DNA of 64,000 bases from Hirundichthys speculiger. Its lineage: Eukaryota > Chordata > Actinopteri > Beloniformes > Exocoetidae. The stretch lies in the NCBI GenBank assembly GCA_018398805.1, contig JAGFBZ010000012.1:1084001-1148000 (forward strand). The letters run 5' to 3'. Under the pieces are notes generated by a model. That model was given only the letters and a program-made list of their open reading frames with translations. It did no database searches and was not told where the DNA came from. Of the stretch, positions 1 to 9,470 are shown one piece after another. Position 1 is the stretch's first letter. The number at the start of each line of letters is the position of its first letter. The position numbers were made by a program, and so were the translations under genes.

Positions 1-600
1 ACGTCCTGAGTGATCTGAATCAGTCCTCCAAGTCTGTTCAGACCTTGCAATAGAGTCGGACACTTGTGATCTGATTCCCTACGATGCATTTCAATGCCAG
101 GTCTGAGCAAGACCGATACAGTCCTAACCCTAACCCATGTCCATGTGGACCCAGTCTGGGTCAAAAGTGGGCTCGAAAGGGGCAAACGGCATGGATTCCA
201 GTTGGTTTCAGTGTTTTGGGCCCTGAAGTCGGTAGCCTACATGGACCAAATATACGAGGCCCCTGAGGGATAAATGGGGCTAAATGGGCATGGGCTAAGA
301 AAGGGGGACTCCCATGTAGTTTTAGTAACATATGCCCCATGTCCATGTGGACGAACACTGGTAGGAGCACCATGGTACCTGCAGACAAACCCAGGTGAGA
401 TGTTGACTGGCTGGTTCCGGCTCTTTAGCTTAGAATACCTGATTCTCCAGAGTTGAGCAAAGATTCAGACCACCTTGTTCAAGTTCAAGTTCGTCAGCTT
501 GGACCACCTGGTCCAAAGAATCTAGAGCAGATCACCTGGTTCGGGTTTTTCCAGATTGAAGCACCGGGTTCAAGCTGTTCAGATTGGATCACCTGGTTCA
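1..600. other. No gene seen; degenerate short repeats
   Basis: No coding region is supported. The phrase cccatgtccatgtgga occurs near 137 and again near 336, and from about 480 to 850 variants of cacctggttcaggt recur irregularly, which suggests an old degenerate minisatellite. A few CCTAACCC words lie at 122-137. The short open frames here have no recognisable domain. Confidence 0.5.
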
Positions 601-765
601 GGTCAGACACCTGACCTGGCAGGGGCATCTGGGGGAAGGTGCCAAGAGCCGAGCAGCCTGGGAACATCTTTGAAGAACTAGAGGAAGTTCTCAGCCTCTA
701 TGCTTGAGCTGCTTCCCCTGTAATCTGAAGGACAACCAGGAAGTGAATGGATGGATGGTTCAGGT
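600..765 (+). mobile_element. RTE-like LINE 3' end fragment
   Basis: The stretch reads like the decayed 3' end of a fish RTE-type LINE: a line resembling cctgggaacatctttgaag, then gaactagaggaagt, then an arginine/proline-type tail region, ending in the tetranucleotide-like gaatggatggatgg tail at about 750-763. No open frame survives. The family assignment is from remembered teleost consensus wording, so it is tentative; a purely random resemblance is possible for so short a piece. Confidence 0.4.
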
Positions 766-2019
766 CATCTGGATTGGACCACCTGGAGTTCTTCAGACCT
801 GGTAGGGTTTCTTTAGTTTGGCCCACCTGGTTCAAATCTTAAAGATCCGACTCCCCAGTTGGGTTGCAGGTCTGGAAATGGTGTCATTAAGCAGCAGAAA
901 TGTGAGCAGATCTCAGATCAGCTCCTGTTTGAGTTTCTGAGGTCAAACGAGTGGATCAGAGGTGGAGCTCACCCCCTCCCCGCAAAAAGAAGAAAAAAAA
1001 AAGAAAGGAAAAAAGAGTCGGTCCTGTGTTCTCTTTGCTATTTATTGCTTCATTCATTGTGTTTGACCAGAGGCGCTCCAGAATTAGCAGAGCTATGCGT
1101 GTCTGTCATGTTCAGTCATTGAAGACCAGACGCCATCTGAATCAGAGCCGCCCGAGGCCAGGCACAGCCCCGGACCCGGACAAAGGGGTCGTCTGTTGGT
1201 GGTGTCCCCCAGCTTCAGAGAGGGCCGAGGGGCTCTGCAGTACTCCTCTCCATTATCATATTCACTCTGCATTTGGGGGTTTTTTTGCGGGTCTGTAAAC
1301 AAAGTTTCCAGCGGGATCAGAGACAATGTCTCCACTGTACACAAGACGTGGACAATGGAGAGCTGCGTTAAGGAATTTATGAGCGCTCGGACACGAACAG
1401 CCTCAGACTGCAGGTCCTGCTGTCTAAACGCCGGTCCACGACCACGACTGTCATGGAAACATTCAGCGACCAGCATTTCCCTCCGATAGGAAGTCTCCGA
1501 CTTCTCTGCATGGCATGTTTCTGAGTGAATTTTTGTGTTTGTTTGTCCCGAGGAAAGTTCATCTCTCACACACAACCTGTAATTTCACACAGTTTAAAAC
1601 CCAGGACGAGTCCAACAGAGGAACCACAGCGGAGAATCTTCATCTGTCCTCCTCCTCAAAAGCTGGCCTGTCTCACGGTATCCTTTCAGCTGACTGAGAC
1701 TGACAGGTGGCTGATGTCAGGACGTCAGAAGGCAAAAAAGCTGCTGGAACCTGGGCAACAAAGGACTGGAAAAGGGAGCAGAAGAGCAGCAGTTAGAAAG
1801 GAAACATGGGAAGGAACATATTAGAGGTCAGCTGTCAGCAGCTCAGTGGCACGACTGGGAATAAAAAAGCATCTCAGAAGCAACACACTGAGAAACAAGT
1901 AGTTCACAATGCAGGTTGAAGCTCCAGTGTGCAAAGAAAATTACATACGTGAACGTGATCCAGAAACGTCACGTCCTCTGTGTCCTCCAAGAGGAGATTG
2001 AACATCCTATTTGTTAACA
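766..2019. other. No gene seen; unannotated intergenic DNA
   Basis: Several open frames of 60-160 codons occur on both strands, but they overlap each other, have no recognisable domains and start in low-complexity sequence such as the purine run at 985-1016. I treat them as chance. No transposon ends could be recognised. Confidence 0.5.
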
Positions 2020-2027
2020 GTGATAAC

Positions 2028-2956
2028 TAGGGATGGGAATTGATAAGAGTTTTCTGATTCCATTATCAATATTGTTTAATGATTCGATTCTTTATCAATT
2101 CTCTTATCGATTCTAATTTGGGGGAAAAGGAGAACAGTTTTATTAGCATCATTTTTTTTTTACTTAGAAGTCACAACCTTACAAACTCTGCAACTGATTT
2201 TTCCTAATAGAAATGAAAAAATCTCCCTTTTAAAGGGATATATGAGCTCACTAAACACTCAAAAATAATAATAAATACTATCAAATACAACGTAAAGGAG
2301 AAGCTAGAGTAGGTAGTGAGCAGGCGAGTGCTGCTAGCCTCTGAGCCAGCCAGATTCTCTCTCTCGTCACGGTCATCTTCTAAATGTAATGCTAAAGGCA
2401 TTCGTTTAATAGCATAGCATTAATGTTATAGCGTGTTTTACAAAGAAGCACATAGGCAGTGGGATAGCTACTTACCAGAGTTACCAGAGGTGATCTTAGC
2501 TTGGCTACTGCTGCTGGGTTGAGATCCATCAGTCCGAGGCGCGTCAAAAACACGACACTCATTATCGTATGTTGGGTGTTCAAATGTTTCTGCATGTTAG
2601 CCGTGTTCCCTCCAGACGCTGTTATCTCCACTTTACAATGACTGCTAGTTGCCTTGTTGCCATCTTTCTTTGGTGAAGTGAAGCCAAACTTTGGAGTTTT
2701 TGAACCTGGTGGGCGCCATTGTTGTTTACAACTGCAATGCTAACGTGCTAAACCGACGTAACTTAATCACGTAAGTGCTTTGACTGTGCGTAACTTGCGT
2801 AAATTACGTGAGATTCATGCTGGTTGGAATCGATAAGAGAATCGCTACGTAAACTGTCAAACGATTCGATGGAATTGAAACACACGGAACCTGTTCTCTA
2901 CAGGAACCGGTTCTCTACAGGAACCGGTTCTCTAAAGGAACTGGTTCCCAACCTTA
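2028..2956 (-). mobile_element. Non-autonomous hAT element, copy 1
   Basis: The 5' end reads TAGGGATGGGAATTGATAAG and the 3' end reads AACCTTA, giving an imperfect terminal inverted repeat. Flanks 2020-2027 gtgataac and 2957-2964 gtgattag agree at 6 of 8 positions, as expected for an old hAT insertion with an 8-bp target duplication. Near the end is a series of gaaccggttctctacag repeats. The minus strand carries a BED zinc-finger fragment (see 2560-2730). A sister copy lies at 37718-38809; relative to it this copy has lost about 130 bp near 2180, so both are deletion derivatives of a larger element. Confidence 0.8.
2520..2728 (-). pseudogene. hAT transposase BED zinc-finger fragment
   Basis: Reading the minus strand from about 2728 gives a frame containing SKTPKFGFTSPKKDG, then SSHCKVE, then GNTANMQKHLNTQH. 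The last phrase is the classic end of a BED-type zinc finger (Cys-x-x-Cys partner plus His-x4-His) at the N-terminus of hAT transposases. The first Cys of the CxxC pair appears replaced by Ser. Past the finger the frame continues into non-homologous sequence, so only the DNA-binding module remains. The same fragment is found in the sister element around 38400-38530. Confidence 0.65.
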
Positions 2957-2964
2957 GTGATTAG

Positions 2965-4014
2965 TTCAAAAGTCTCTGTGATGGTATGCCGATGAAATGG
3001 ACAGTTCGGCACATATGGACCGATGTTAAAAAGGTTTATGCAGGTTTTGAAGCAACATATGCTTCCATCCAGATAATGTTTTTTGCATTTTCATCAGGAC
3101 GATGCTAATCTGCTCACTGCATCCATTATAAAAGCAGGACTTCATCGTAGACGAGTCGGTCTGGCCTGCAGCTCAACCACCGACATCTGAACTTCAGGGT
3201 AGAAGATGCTTAGCCTGGGACTTCAGAGCGGCTCCGGTCCAATATCAGACAAGAAAGAGACAACATTCCTCTCCCAAAGCTCCAACAACTGGTCTCCTCA
3301 GATATATGGACATATATGGACACAGTTGTGAACATGTCCCATCATCTGTAAGGCACATTGCTGCCAATAAATAAAAAAATTCAAAACGATCCTTTTGTTT
3401 CTGGAACAAAAAGACTTTCTGACTTTAAAAATGTAATAAGTTCTCTATGTTTCCTGCATTTTCTCTTTTTTATGTTGTTTGAAAATCATTATGTTCTGTT
3501 TCTGTTGATGTTTTCTACCAGTCGCATCAATCAAACTGATATTTAAAACCAGAATCAGCGAGGAATCAGACCGCTGAAGATCTACATCTGGATGAAAAGT
3601 AGCTCTTTTACATCAAAAAGTCACAGTTTTAGAAACATTGTGATTCTGTAACAGAAATCAACAGGAAACAAGAAAACACATAATTAATTGAAAGTCACAA
3701 TTTTACAACAAGAAGTTGCTCATTTTTTTCCCATTTTTAATTTACAATCAAGAAACACAATTTTAGGACAAAAAGCTGCAATCATACAAAAATGACAATT
3801 TTGCAACAAAGTCCTAATTTAATGTCCAAATGTTGTTTTCAACTTAAAGTTACAAAAATTATTTTTAGCTCTGAGTTTGTGAAATTTGCAGATTTTTTAA
3901 AGTCACAGTTTTATCAAATTTGTGATTTAAAAAAAACTGCTGATTTGATCGTGCACCTGAAGGTGCACCCAAACGTCCACCTGAATGTGCACTTTGACAC
4001 CAAACTAGAAGATA
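2965..4014. other. AT-rich DNA, no gene seen
   Basis: AT-rich sequence with many short A/T runs (for example 3720-3740). Open frames of 62-101 codons occur but have no domain. Around 3949-3992 a small direct repeat of gtgcacctgaaggtgcaccc type wording is present. Confidence 0.5.
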
Positions 4015-4420
4015 AACTAGAAAAGCACTCAGAGAGCGCAGACCACCGCCAAGCGCAACAATTCCCCCATATAGCGATGTACAGATTGTGATAAAATCCA
4101 CGTTCTGGATCAGATCCGGATCAGCCTCTGAAATTTGATAGAGGTTTTTTATTGTCAATCCCTGAGACAAATTTCCTGAGTTTTGGGCAATAATTAACGG
4201 AGATATTGAGAAACAAAATTTTCGGCCCCATTGACCACAATGTTATCGAAAATTTGAAAGTGATCCAGAATCCAGGATTTCTTCTGGATCACACCCAAAA
4301 TGAAATCAGTTCTTCCTTTTCACATTTCTGACAACTCCTGAAAATTTCATCAAAATCCATCTATAACTTTTTGAGTTATCTTGTACACAGACACTACATT
4401 ACCGCTTTGGCGGCAGTAAT
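4015..4420 (-). repeat. Dispersed repeat (AGGAGGT...CTAGTT), longest copy
   Basis: The longest of four copies of an about 400-bp dispersed repeat. In forward orientation it begins with an ACCTCC-AGGAGGT palindrome, passes through a run reading GATAACTCAAAAAGTTATGG and AATCCTGGATTCTGGATC, and ends GGAGGTCTGCGCTCTC then CTTTTCTAGTT. Here it lies reversed, starting aactagaaaagcactcagag at 4015. Other copies: 17199-17439, 32989-33232 (one half) and 41948-42129. It is common in teleost genomes to my memory, but I cannot name its class. Confidence 0.7.
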
Positions 4421-4698
4421 AAGATAATGCAAATCTTCGTGCACCAGTTATTCATTTTTTATTTAGTTGCCTTGTTCACGTCACGTTTTTTTAACTCGAG
4501 CCCAAACAGCTGCAGCTCAAACACGTGCCGTGCAGACTGTAGTTGTTTTCGGCCCGAGATCTGGAACTTTCACACCACAAATGACCCGCACCAGAGCTCG
4601 ATGAAAGTAGTAGGTCTCGGTACGGCTTTCGTCGAACTGTGGTGCGGTGTTTTGGTTCACACCAGAGTGCGGTTGTTGTGTTCACACTGACCCGAGAG

Positions 4699-5311
4699 TA
4701 GGGGTGAGTATTGGCCATTTTAGGGTTAGGGTTAGGGGTTAGGGTTAAGGTTAGGGGTTAGGGTTAGGGGTTAGGGTTAGGGGTTAGGGTTAGGGTTAGG
4801 GGTTACAGTTAGGGGTTAGGGGTTAGGGTTAGGGGGTTAGGGCTAGGGTTCTAGGGTAAGGGGGTTAGGGGTTAGGGTTAGGGGATTAGGGTTAGGGTTA
4901 GGGTTCTAGGGTTAGGGGGTTAGGGTTAGGGGGTTAGGGTTAGAGCAGGGCGATATCGATATTGAGATATAACGATATCGCAATATCGTGATATTTATTA
5001 TCACAATATCACGGTATATTGCAATATTCTACCCAGTTAATATCAAAATTAAAAGTAGAGATGAAAAATCAAGTTGCTGTATATGTTCATCAGATGATAT
5101 TGATCATTCAGAGGACAAACTGAGTCAAAACTATTTGCTTCAAAACAACCTATTTATTGTTTATTATTAGGGTTTTTGGACATTTAAATTTTAACAATTT
5201 AAATGTGAAAATTAAACAATTTTCCTAAAAATTTGATATTATGAGCTGAAAAATAGATATATATATTGGGCGGCCGATATATTGCCAAATCAATTTTTTT
5301 TCACACTCCTA
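4699..5311. mobile_element. hAT MITE containing a TTAGGG array
   Basis: The left end TAGGGGTGAGTATTGGCC and the right end TTTTCACACTCCTA are inverted-repeat related. The flanks are an exact 8-bp duplication, cccgagag at 4691-4698 and 5312-5319, which is the hAT signature. The left arm is occupied by the telomere-like array (4720-4943), followed by a region rich in GATATC/ATATCG words. No transposase remains; the 60-codon frame at 4988-5170 has no recognisable domain. Confidence 0.8.
4720..4943. repeat. Telomere-like TTAGGG/TTAGGGG array
   Basis: About 220 bp of imperfect TTAGGG, TTAGGGG and TTAGGGGG units on the + strand, with rare CTAGGG variants. It sits inside the hAT MITE at 4699-5311, so it is not a chromosome end. 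Confidence 0.9.
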
Positions 5312-5319
5312 CCCGAGAG

Positions 5320-5624
5320 GACCGTAATCGGGACCAAAACGCCTTTGTTCCAAACTAAACAGGGACAGCGTGAAAACGACATTAGTCACAGAGAAAGATC
5401 CAAGGCTCCAAGTGTCCCCCAGAATGAACATTTTCAAAACAGCACACGATGAACGAAGGTCATCGGGTTTGAAGTCTCAACTCTTATTGGAGTTTGGGTT
5501 GTAAACTTCACCTCAGAGAGTTTTTATCAGTCAAAGCTGGAGAATTTGGGGACTGATTTCTGAATGGTTCAGCAGAGATGAAAGAGCCCAGAACAACTTC
5601 AGATTTGTAATCTGACGTAAGGAC
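5320..5624. other. No gene seen
   Basis: Unique-looking sequence with no coding frame, RNA gene or transposon end that I can recognise. Confidence 0.45.
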
Positions 5625-6046
5625 GTCCATCACAGGGTTATAATAGTTTTGGACTTTCCATTAGTTTTAATTTTTAGTTTAGTTTTTCAAATTCAGTTAG
5701 TTTTAATTCGTTTTTAAGCAGTTTTGCTAGTTTTTATTCATTTTCGTTTTGAAATACTTAGTTTTAGTTTAGTTTTTATTAGTTTCAGTGTTAGTTTTAG
5801 TTTTATTTTGTAAATTAGGGTTGTAATTTTGGTTGGAGTGAAGCACTGAACTTTTTGAAGGCTATCGAATCACATAGTTGTGTTTACATTCTGGTCTCAA
5901 TAAACATATTTATCAATGCGTCTTCCCTCTTGTGGTGTTCCTGCGTATTTACTGACCAGCAGCTATCTGGTCTCCATGGAAACAGTCCATTATAGTTGCT
6001 GTTTTCTCCCGTTCCTTCCCAACGCTGACTGGCCTGCAGCTGTAGC

Positions 6047-6260
6047 TTCTTTCCAGGGGGCTAGCTTAGGCTAGCTTATCCAGCTAGACTTGGTTAGCCT
6101 TCTTTCCAGGGGGCTAGCTTAGGCTAGCTTATCCAGGTAGTCTTGGTTAGCCTTCTTTCCAGGGCGCTAGCTTAGGCTAGCTTATCCAGCTTAGTCTTGG
6201 TTAGCCTTCTTTCCAGGGGGCTAGTTTAGGCTAGTTTATTCAGCTAGTCTTGGTTAGCCT
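6047..6260. repeat. 53-bp minisatellite inside hAT copy A, 4 units
   Basis: Four tandem units of about 53 bp, each beginning ttctttccagggggctag and ending cttggttagcc. Each unit contains the near-palindromic pair GCTAGCTTAGGCTAGC. The same unit occurs 3, 4 and 3 times in copies B, C and D. Confidence 0.9.
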
Positions 6261-6444
6261 TCTTGTGCGAGCTTTTCAAATGAACTTTCAGATTCGTGGG
6301 TTTTTTCTCCTTCAGAAGTAATCCACACATTGTATCACCTGCTTCTACAACAAGGCACTTATTTTTATCGTTAACACAGTCATAGTCAAAGAAATCCCAA
6401 ATAGGACTGAGACGCTTTCTCCCAACTTTTGCCGCAGCCATCAC
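6244..6444 (-). pseudogene. hAT BED zinc-finger ORF, copy A
   Basis: A 66-residue frame starting at a good ATG. It contains SPIWDFFDYD (the BED aromatic motif, W16 and F19), Cys at about 30 and 40, and NLKVHLKSSH near 51-60, giving the C..C..HxxxxH zinc-binding pattern of a BED finger. It stops in the first unit of the 53-bp repeat, where the original transposase frame would have continued. In an autonomous hAT this module binds the transposon ends. It is the best-preserved of the four family copies; no catalytic DDE domain follows, so it is a remnant. Confidence 0.75.
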
Positions 6445-6739
6445 TGCTGATCACTTCTTTTTTTTTTTGCGGTTGTTGTTGTACAGCGCAGCGAAGTTAA
6501 GAGATTTCAAACGATTATGAGGAAAAAAAATTTAAAAATTACAAACACGAAAATGAAGGACATTCTTGATATTATTATAGTTAATTTTAGTTCGTTTTAA
6601 AAACACATAATGCAGTTTCAGTTGTTTATCGTTTTTTAAAAAAAACTTTTTTTTTTTTTCAGTTAACGAAAATGTTTTTTCAATTCTAGTTTTCGTTATT
6701 TCGTTCGTTTCCGTTAACGATAATAACCTTGGTCCATCG

Positions 6740-7439
6740 TGACATGGAGGACGGCTGCTAAAGCAAAGCTTGGAGGCCTGGACCTGAGGGCCCTGCGTGA
6801 CGGAGGTCTCAGGACAAAGTCAGACCTGCTCTGTGGTGAATGACTGCAGACTTGTGACTCGTCCCCCTCCAGTCAGTCTTTTGTCGCACTGTGAAGAAGC
6901 CGCTGCTCTTGATGTCTTGATGCGTAGCTTTCAGATGAGATCCTGTCACATGAGCGATCCTGTGACCGCTCCATTCCAGCTGCTCCGCTCCTCGCCGCCA
7001 CTATCACAAGTCACGCTAATTAGTGGTTTGGTAAAAAGCACGAAGCCCCAGGAGGGAAAGGTTGGTACACAAAGATCTGTTGTCCCGATGTTTTGGCCGG
7101 CCGGGTGTCCTCCAGGACGGGGTCGCTGCGTGTTTTGCAGCAACAGGCTGCTCTGGACGGGTTTGAGCTGTGAAATCATCACGGAGAGACACAAGAGACA
7201 CGCAGTCAGACACATCAAAGACGAAGGCCGCAGAATGGTAATGGAATTATCCCGTCGTGGGGATGGTCCATATTTCAAGAAGCCAATAACATCTAAAAGG
7301 TCAGAGTTGTGTAAGACGTCTGTGACGTCCGCGAGGAAATATTTTCTCACTGTCAAATAATTTGACAAAGAAGATCTTCACGCAGCCGAGGAGATGTTCT
7401 TCAGACAGGAAGCAGATGACACATGTGACCTTGACAGAG
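6740..7439. other. No gene supported; long chance ORF
   Basis: An open frame of 187 codons (6797-7360, +) spans most of this stretch but has no recognisable domain, and is overlapped by a 140-codon frame on the other strand. Base composition is similar to neighbours. I see no splice structure that would make it an exon. Confidence 0.4.
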
Positions 7440-7441
7440 AC

Positions 7442-7469
7442 AACAGAATCAGAATCAGAATCAGAATGG
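7442..7469. repeat. (AGAATC)n LINE tail
   Basis: Four to five AGAATC units at the LINE 3' terminus; the LINE is on the minus strand. Confidence 0.85.
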
Positions 7470-8118
7470 GGGTTTATTGCCATTGTCCATGTAGTACACA
7501 GTATTACACAAACTAGGAATTTGTCTCGGTGTAACGCTGCAACATTCAACATGAGTAAAATAAGATAAAAATAAAAATACTGTGCATGCACAGAATAAGA
7601 TAAAAAATAGAATAAGATAAAATATAATAAAAATAAAAAAGTAGGTAATGTACAATTTAACAGTAGTGCAAATCAGTGCAGATCAGTGCAAAAACAGTGG
7701 TTGGCTTGAATTGTCTGTGAGTCCGACTTAGGCTGCTGAACATGGCGCTTGAGGGTCCAATAAGTCACTTAGGGCCTGATTTACTAAAGGTTTGCGTGCG
7801 TAAAAACGTGTGCAAACTTGACATCACCCGCAAACCAATGTGCAAGCTGATCTACTAACCAGTGTGCAAAGAGGACTGCGCCTCTCAAATGAGCAAAATA
7901 GCACACGCTGTTCATTTAGTACTTTTGCCCTGATGAATAATCAATATGGGGCGTACCCGCCAGAAAGCGCTAAATACTGGGAGGGGAAAATGCAAATAGG
8001 TTCATTTACCACACGCAATGACATTTACCAACCCTGAAAGTAATTGCGGGGATTGTGATTGCGTCTGTATTTAATACGTTCGAAAGGAAGGTGCTAATCT
8101 GCCCAGCATTACGCACCG

Positions 8119-8241
8119 ATGGCTGCTGTTATTGTGGCAAGGAGGCGACATCGCCAAAATCAAAGAATACGCAGAGAGAGAGTCTTTCGGACTCGTGCAA
8201 ATTTGTTTGGAATGAATGAAAACCAGATAGTTGAAACTTAA
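8119..8241 (+). pseudogene. Harbinger transposase, N-terminal 40 codons only
   Basis: Starts at ATG 8119 and ends at TAA 8239. The product has a basic, Arg-rich start (ARRRHRQNQRIRRERVFR) then RANLFGMNENQIVE, like the N-terminus of HARBI1-type transposases. After the stop a few more codons (GLIWSRSQ) still look related, so the stop may be a point mutation, but the DDE catalytic region is absent because the element is too short. Non-functional. Confidence 0.6.
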
Positions 8242-8415
8242 GGGCTGATTTGGAGCCGGTCACAAGCACATGCAAAAGGAGAAATATTTTATTTGAATGT
8301 TAAATCGAGTATTATTCAGCAAAAGGTTGCCACAGGAGGCACATTCATTTTTTTATTTGTGATAATAAATAAATCACATGTTTTCATGGAGAAAAAAGTG
8401 TTTCTTATTGTGCGC

Positions 8416-8829
8416 CTACCTTCGTTCTGCAGTTGGCTCTAGCGTGTCATACCCCAGTATCCCAGTTATCTGCTCCTCGCAGAAGGTGAGCTGCACCTGC
8501 TGCTCAATGCTGGTTAGAGGCATCTCCTCCGCAGGCCCTCCACCTGTCTTGTTTGCCGAAGTTTTATTAAAGGCCACTTTTTCTTTAGTTCTTTGCCTTA
8601 TATCTTGCCACCTTCTTTTAACCTCATCTGCCGTTCTTTTTGTCTTACCAACTGCATTTATTCTATCGCAGATTTTCTCCCATATTGCGTTTCTTTTGGT
8701 AATGTTTAAATTTCTTTGCTGTAGTTCATGAATGTGTTTATTTGCCTCTTCCACTAATATCTCTAACACCAACTCGTCAAATTTCATTTTGCGCTTGCGT
8801 CTATCCTGCTTTCCATCCAGACTCTCCAT
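8416..8829 (-). CDS. Myb/SANT-like protein of Harbinger transposon
   Basis: A complete 137-codon frame from ATG (8829) to the stop. It starts with a basic patch (DRRKRKMKFDELVLEILVEE), then a helical Myb/SANT-like DNA-binding region with ITKRNAIWEKICDRINAVG and KRTADEVKRRWQDIRQRTKE (about residues 43-85), the pattern of Myb_DNA-bind_5 / NAIF1-like proteins. The tail carries an acidic stretch. In active Harbingers this is the second, DNA-binding protein. Being open and free of frameshifts while the transposase is deleted suggests a fairly recent insertion. It is a transposon gene, not a host gene; expression is unknown. Confidence 0.8.
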   Translation of the reverse strand: MESLDGKQDRRKRKMKFDELVLEILVEEANKHIHELQQRNLNITKRNAIWEKICDRINAVGKTKRTADEVKRRWQDIRQRTKEKVAFNKTSANKTGGGPAEEMPLTSIEQQVQLTFCEEQITGILGYDTLEPTAERR

Positions 8830-9009
8830 GGCGCAAACCGTAAGACACGCAACACCTCATTTAAATACTGCGGTTTGCACCCGTTATCAATTGCGCGAGC
8901 ATTCTTAGTTGATCACCCGCAAAACACACAACAACAGCACGCGCAAACTTTTTCAGTGCACACGCAATTTAGTACTCTTTATTCAGGATCCTAGTAAATC
9001 AGGCCCTTA

Positions 9010-9394
9010 GTGTTCAGCAGCCTGATGGCAGAGGGGAAGAAACTGTTCATGTAGCGGGAGGTTTTGGTCAGAATGGACCGTAGTCTCCTGCCTGAGGGGA
9101 GGGGGGCAAACAGTCCATGTCCGGGGTGAGAAGGGTCGGCTGTGATCCGACCTGCACGCCTCTGGGTCCTAGAGGTGTACAGGTCCTGGATGGATGGAAG
9201 CCTGCAGCCAGTCACCTTCTCTGCGGCACGCACGACGCGCTGCAGCCTTAGTCTGTCTCTGGCGGTGGCTCCAGCGTACCACACGGTGATGGAGGTGGAG
9301 AGGATGGACTCGATGATGGCCGTGTAGAACTGCACCAACATCTTGGGGGGCAGCTTGAGCTTTTTCAACTGCCGCAGGAAGAACATTCTGCTGG
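9010..9394 (-). pseudogene. LINE reverse-transcriptase ORF, C-terminal part
   Basis: The minus-strand frame reads MFFLRQLKKLKLPPKMLVQF at its start, then TAIIESILSTSITVWYAG, RLQRVVRAAEKVTG, IQDLYTSRTQRRAGRI and, near the end, FFPSAIRLLN. This is the conserved C-terminal region that follows the reverse-transcriptase domain in CR1/L2/Rex-group LINEs. The 5' side is truncated at about 9394, usual for LINE insertions. The natural stop comes directly after AIRLLNTK, where the Harbinger element inserted; reading on into that element adds a few foreign residues. Confidence 0.85.
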
Positions 9395-9470
9395 GACAAA
9401 CAAACCCAAATCAGAAGAGGATCATCACTTTCTTTGACTTCACCAGTTCATTCTCTCTATCTACCTTACT

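Larger units (their letters stand above)
5633..6731 (-). mobile_element. BED-type hAT deletion derivative, copy A
   Basis: Ends are CAGGGTTATAATAGTTTTGG at 5633 and the reverse of CAAGGTTATTATCGTTAACG at 6731. The flanking duplications gtccatca (5625-5632) and gtccatcg (6732-6739) match at 7 of 8. Long subterminal zones are made of AAAACTAA/TTAGTTTT words. The interior holds a BED zinc-finger ORF on the minus strand (6244-6444) and a 53-bp minisatellite of four units (6047-6260). Copies B, C and D of the same family are at 11855, 20533 and 29425. All lack the catalytic domain and must have relied on a transposase from elsewhere. Confidence 0.9.
7772..9006. mobile_element. PIF/Harbinger transposon, deletion derivative
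   Basis: Termini are GGGCCTGATTTACTAAAGG and the reverse GGGCCTGATTTACTAGGATC, flanked by TTA on each side (7769-7771 and 9007-9009). A 3-bp TWA duplication and GGGCC ends are the Harbinger signature. The 1235-bp element encodes an intact Myb/SANT-like protein on the minus strand (8416-8829) and the first 40 codons of the transposase on the plus strand (8119-8241); the rest of the transposase is deleted. In Harbinger elements these two proteins act together: the Myb-like partner helps bring the transposase to the nucleus and DNA. Confidence 0.9.
7440..9396 (-). mobile_element. Rex/L2/CR1-group LINE 3' end, split by a Harbinger element
   Basis: On the minus strand a 5'-truncated LINE runs from about 9394 to 7442. 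Its coding part (9010-9394) ends with a TGA formed across the Harbinger insertion point, followed by a 3' UTR (7768 down to 7470) and an oligonucleotide tail of GATTCT units (7442-7466), typical of CR1/L2/Rex-group LINEs. The Harbinger element at 7772-9006 interrupts it exactly at the stop codon region; removing the element and one TTA copy restores a continuous LINE sequence. Confidence 0.85.

Noticed and set aside
1093..1575. 160-codon minus-strand open frame
   Set aside because: No domain or family resemblance; frames of this length are expected by chance in GC-balanced DNA.
6797..7360. 187-codon plus-strand open frame
   Set aside because: No recognisable domain, overlapped by another long frame on the opposite strand, and no splice or repeat-family support.
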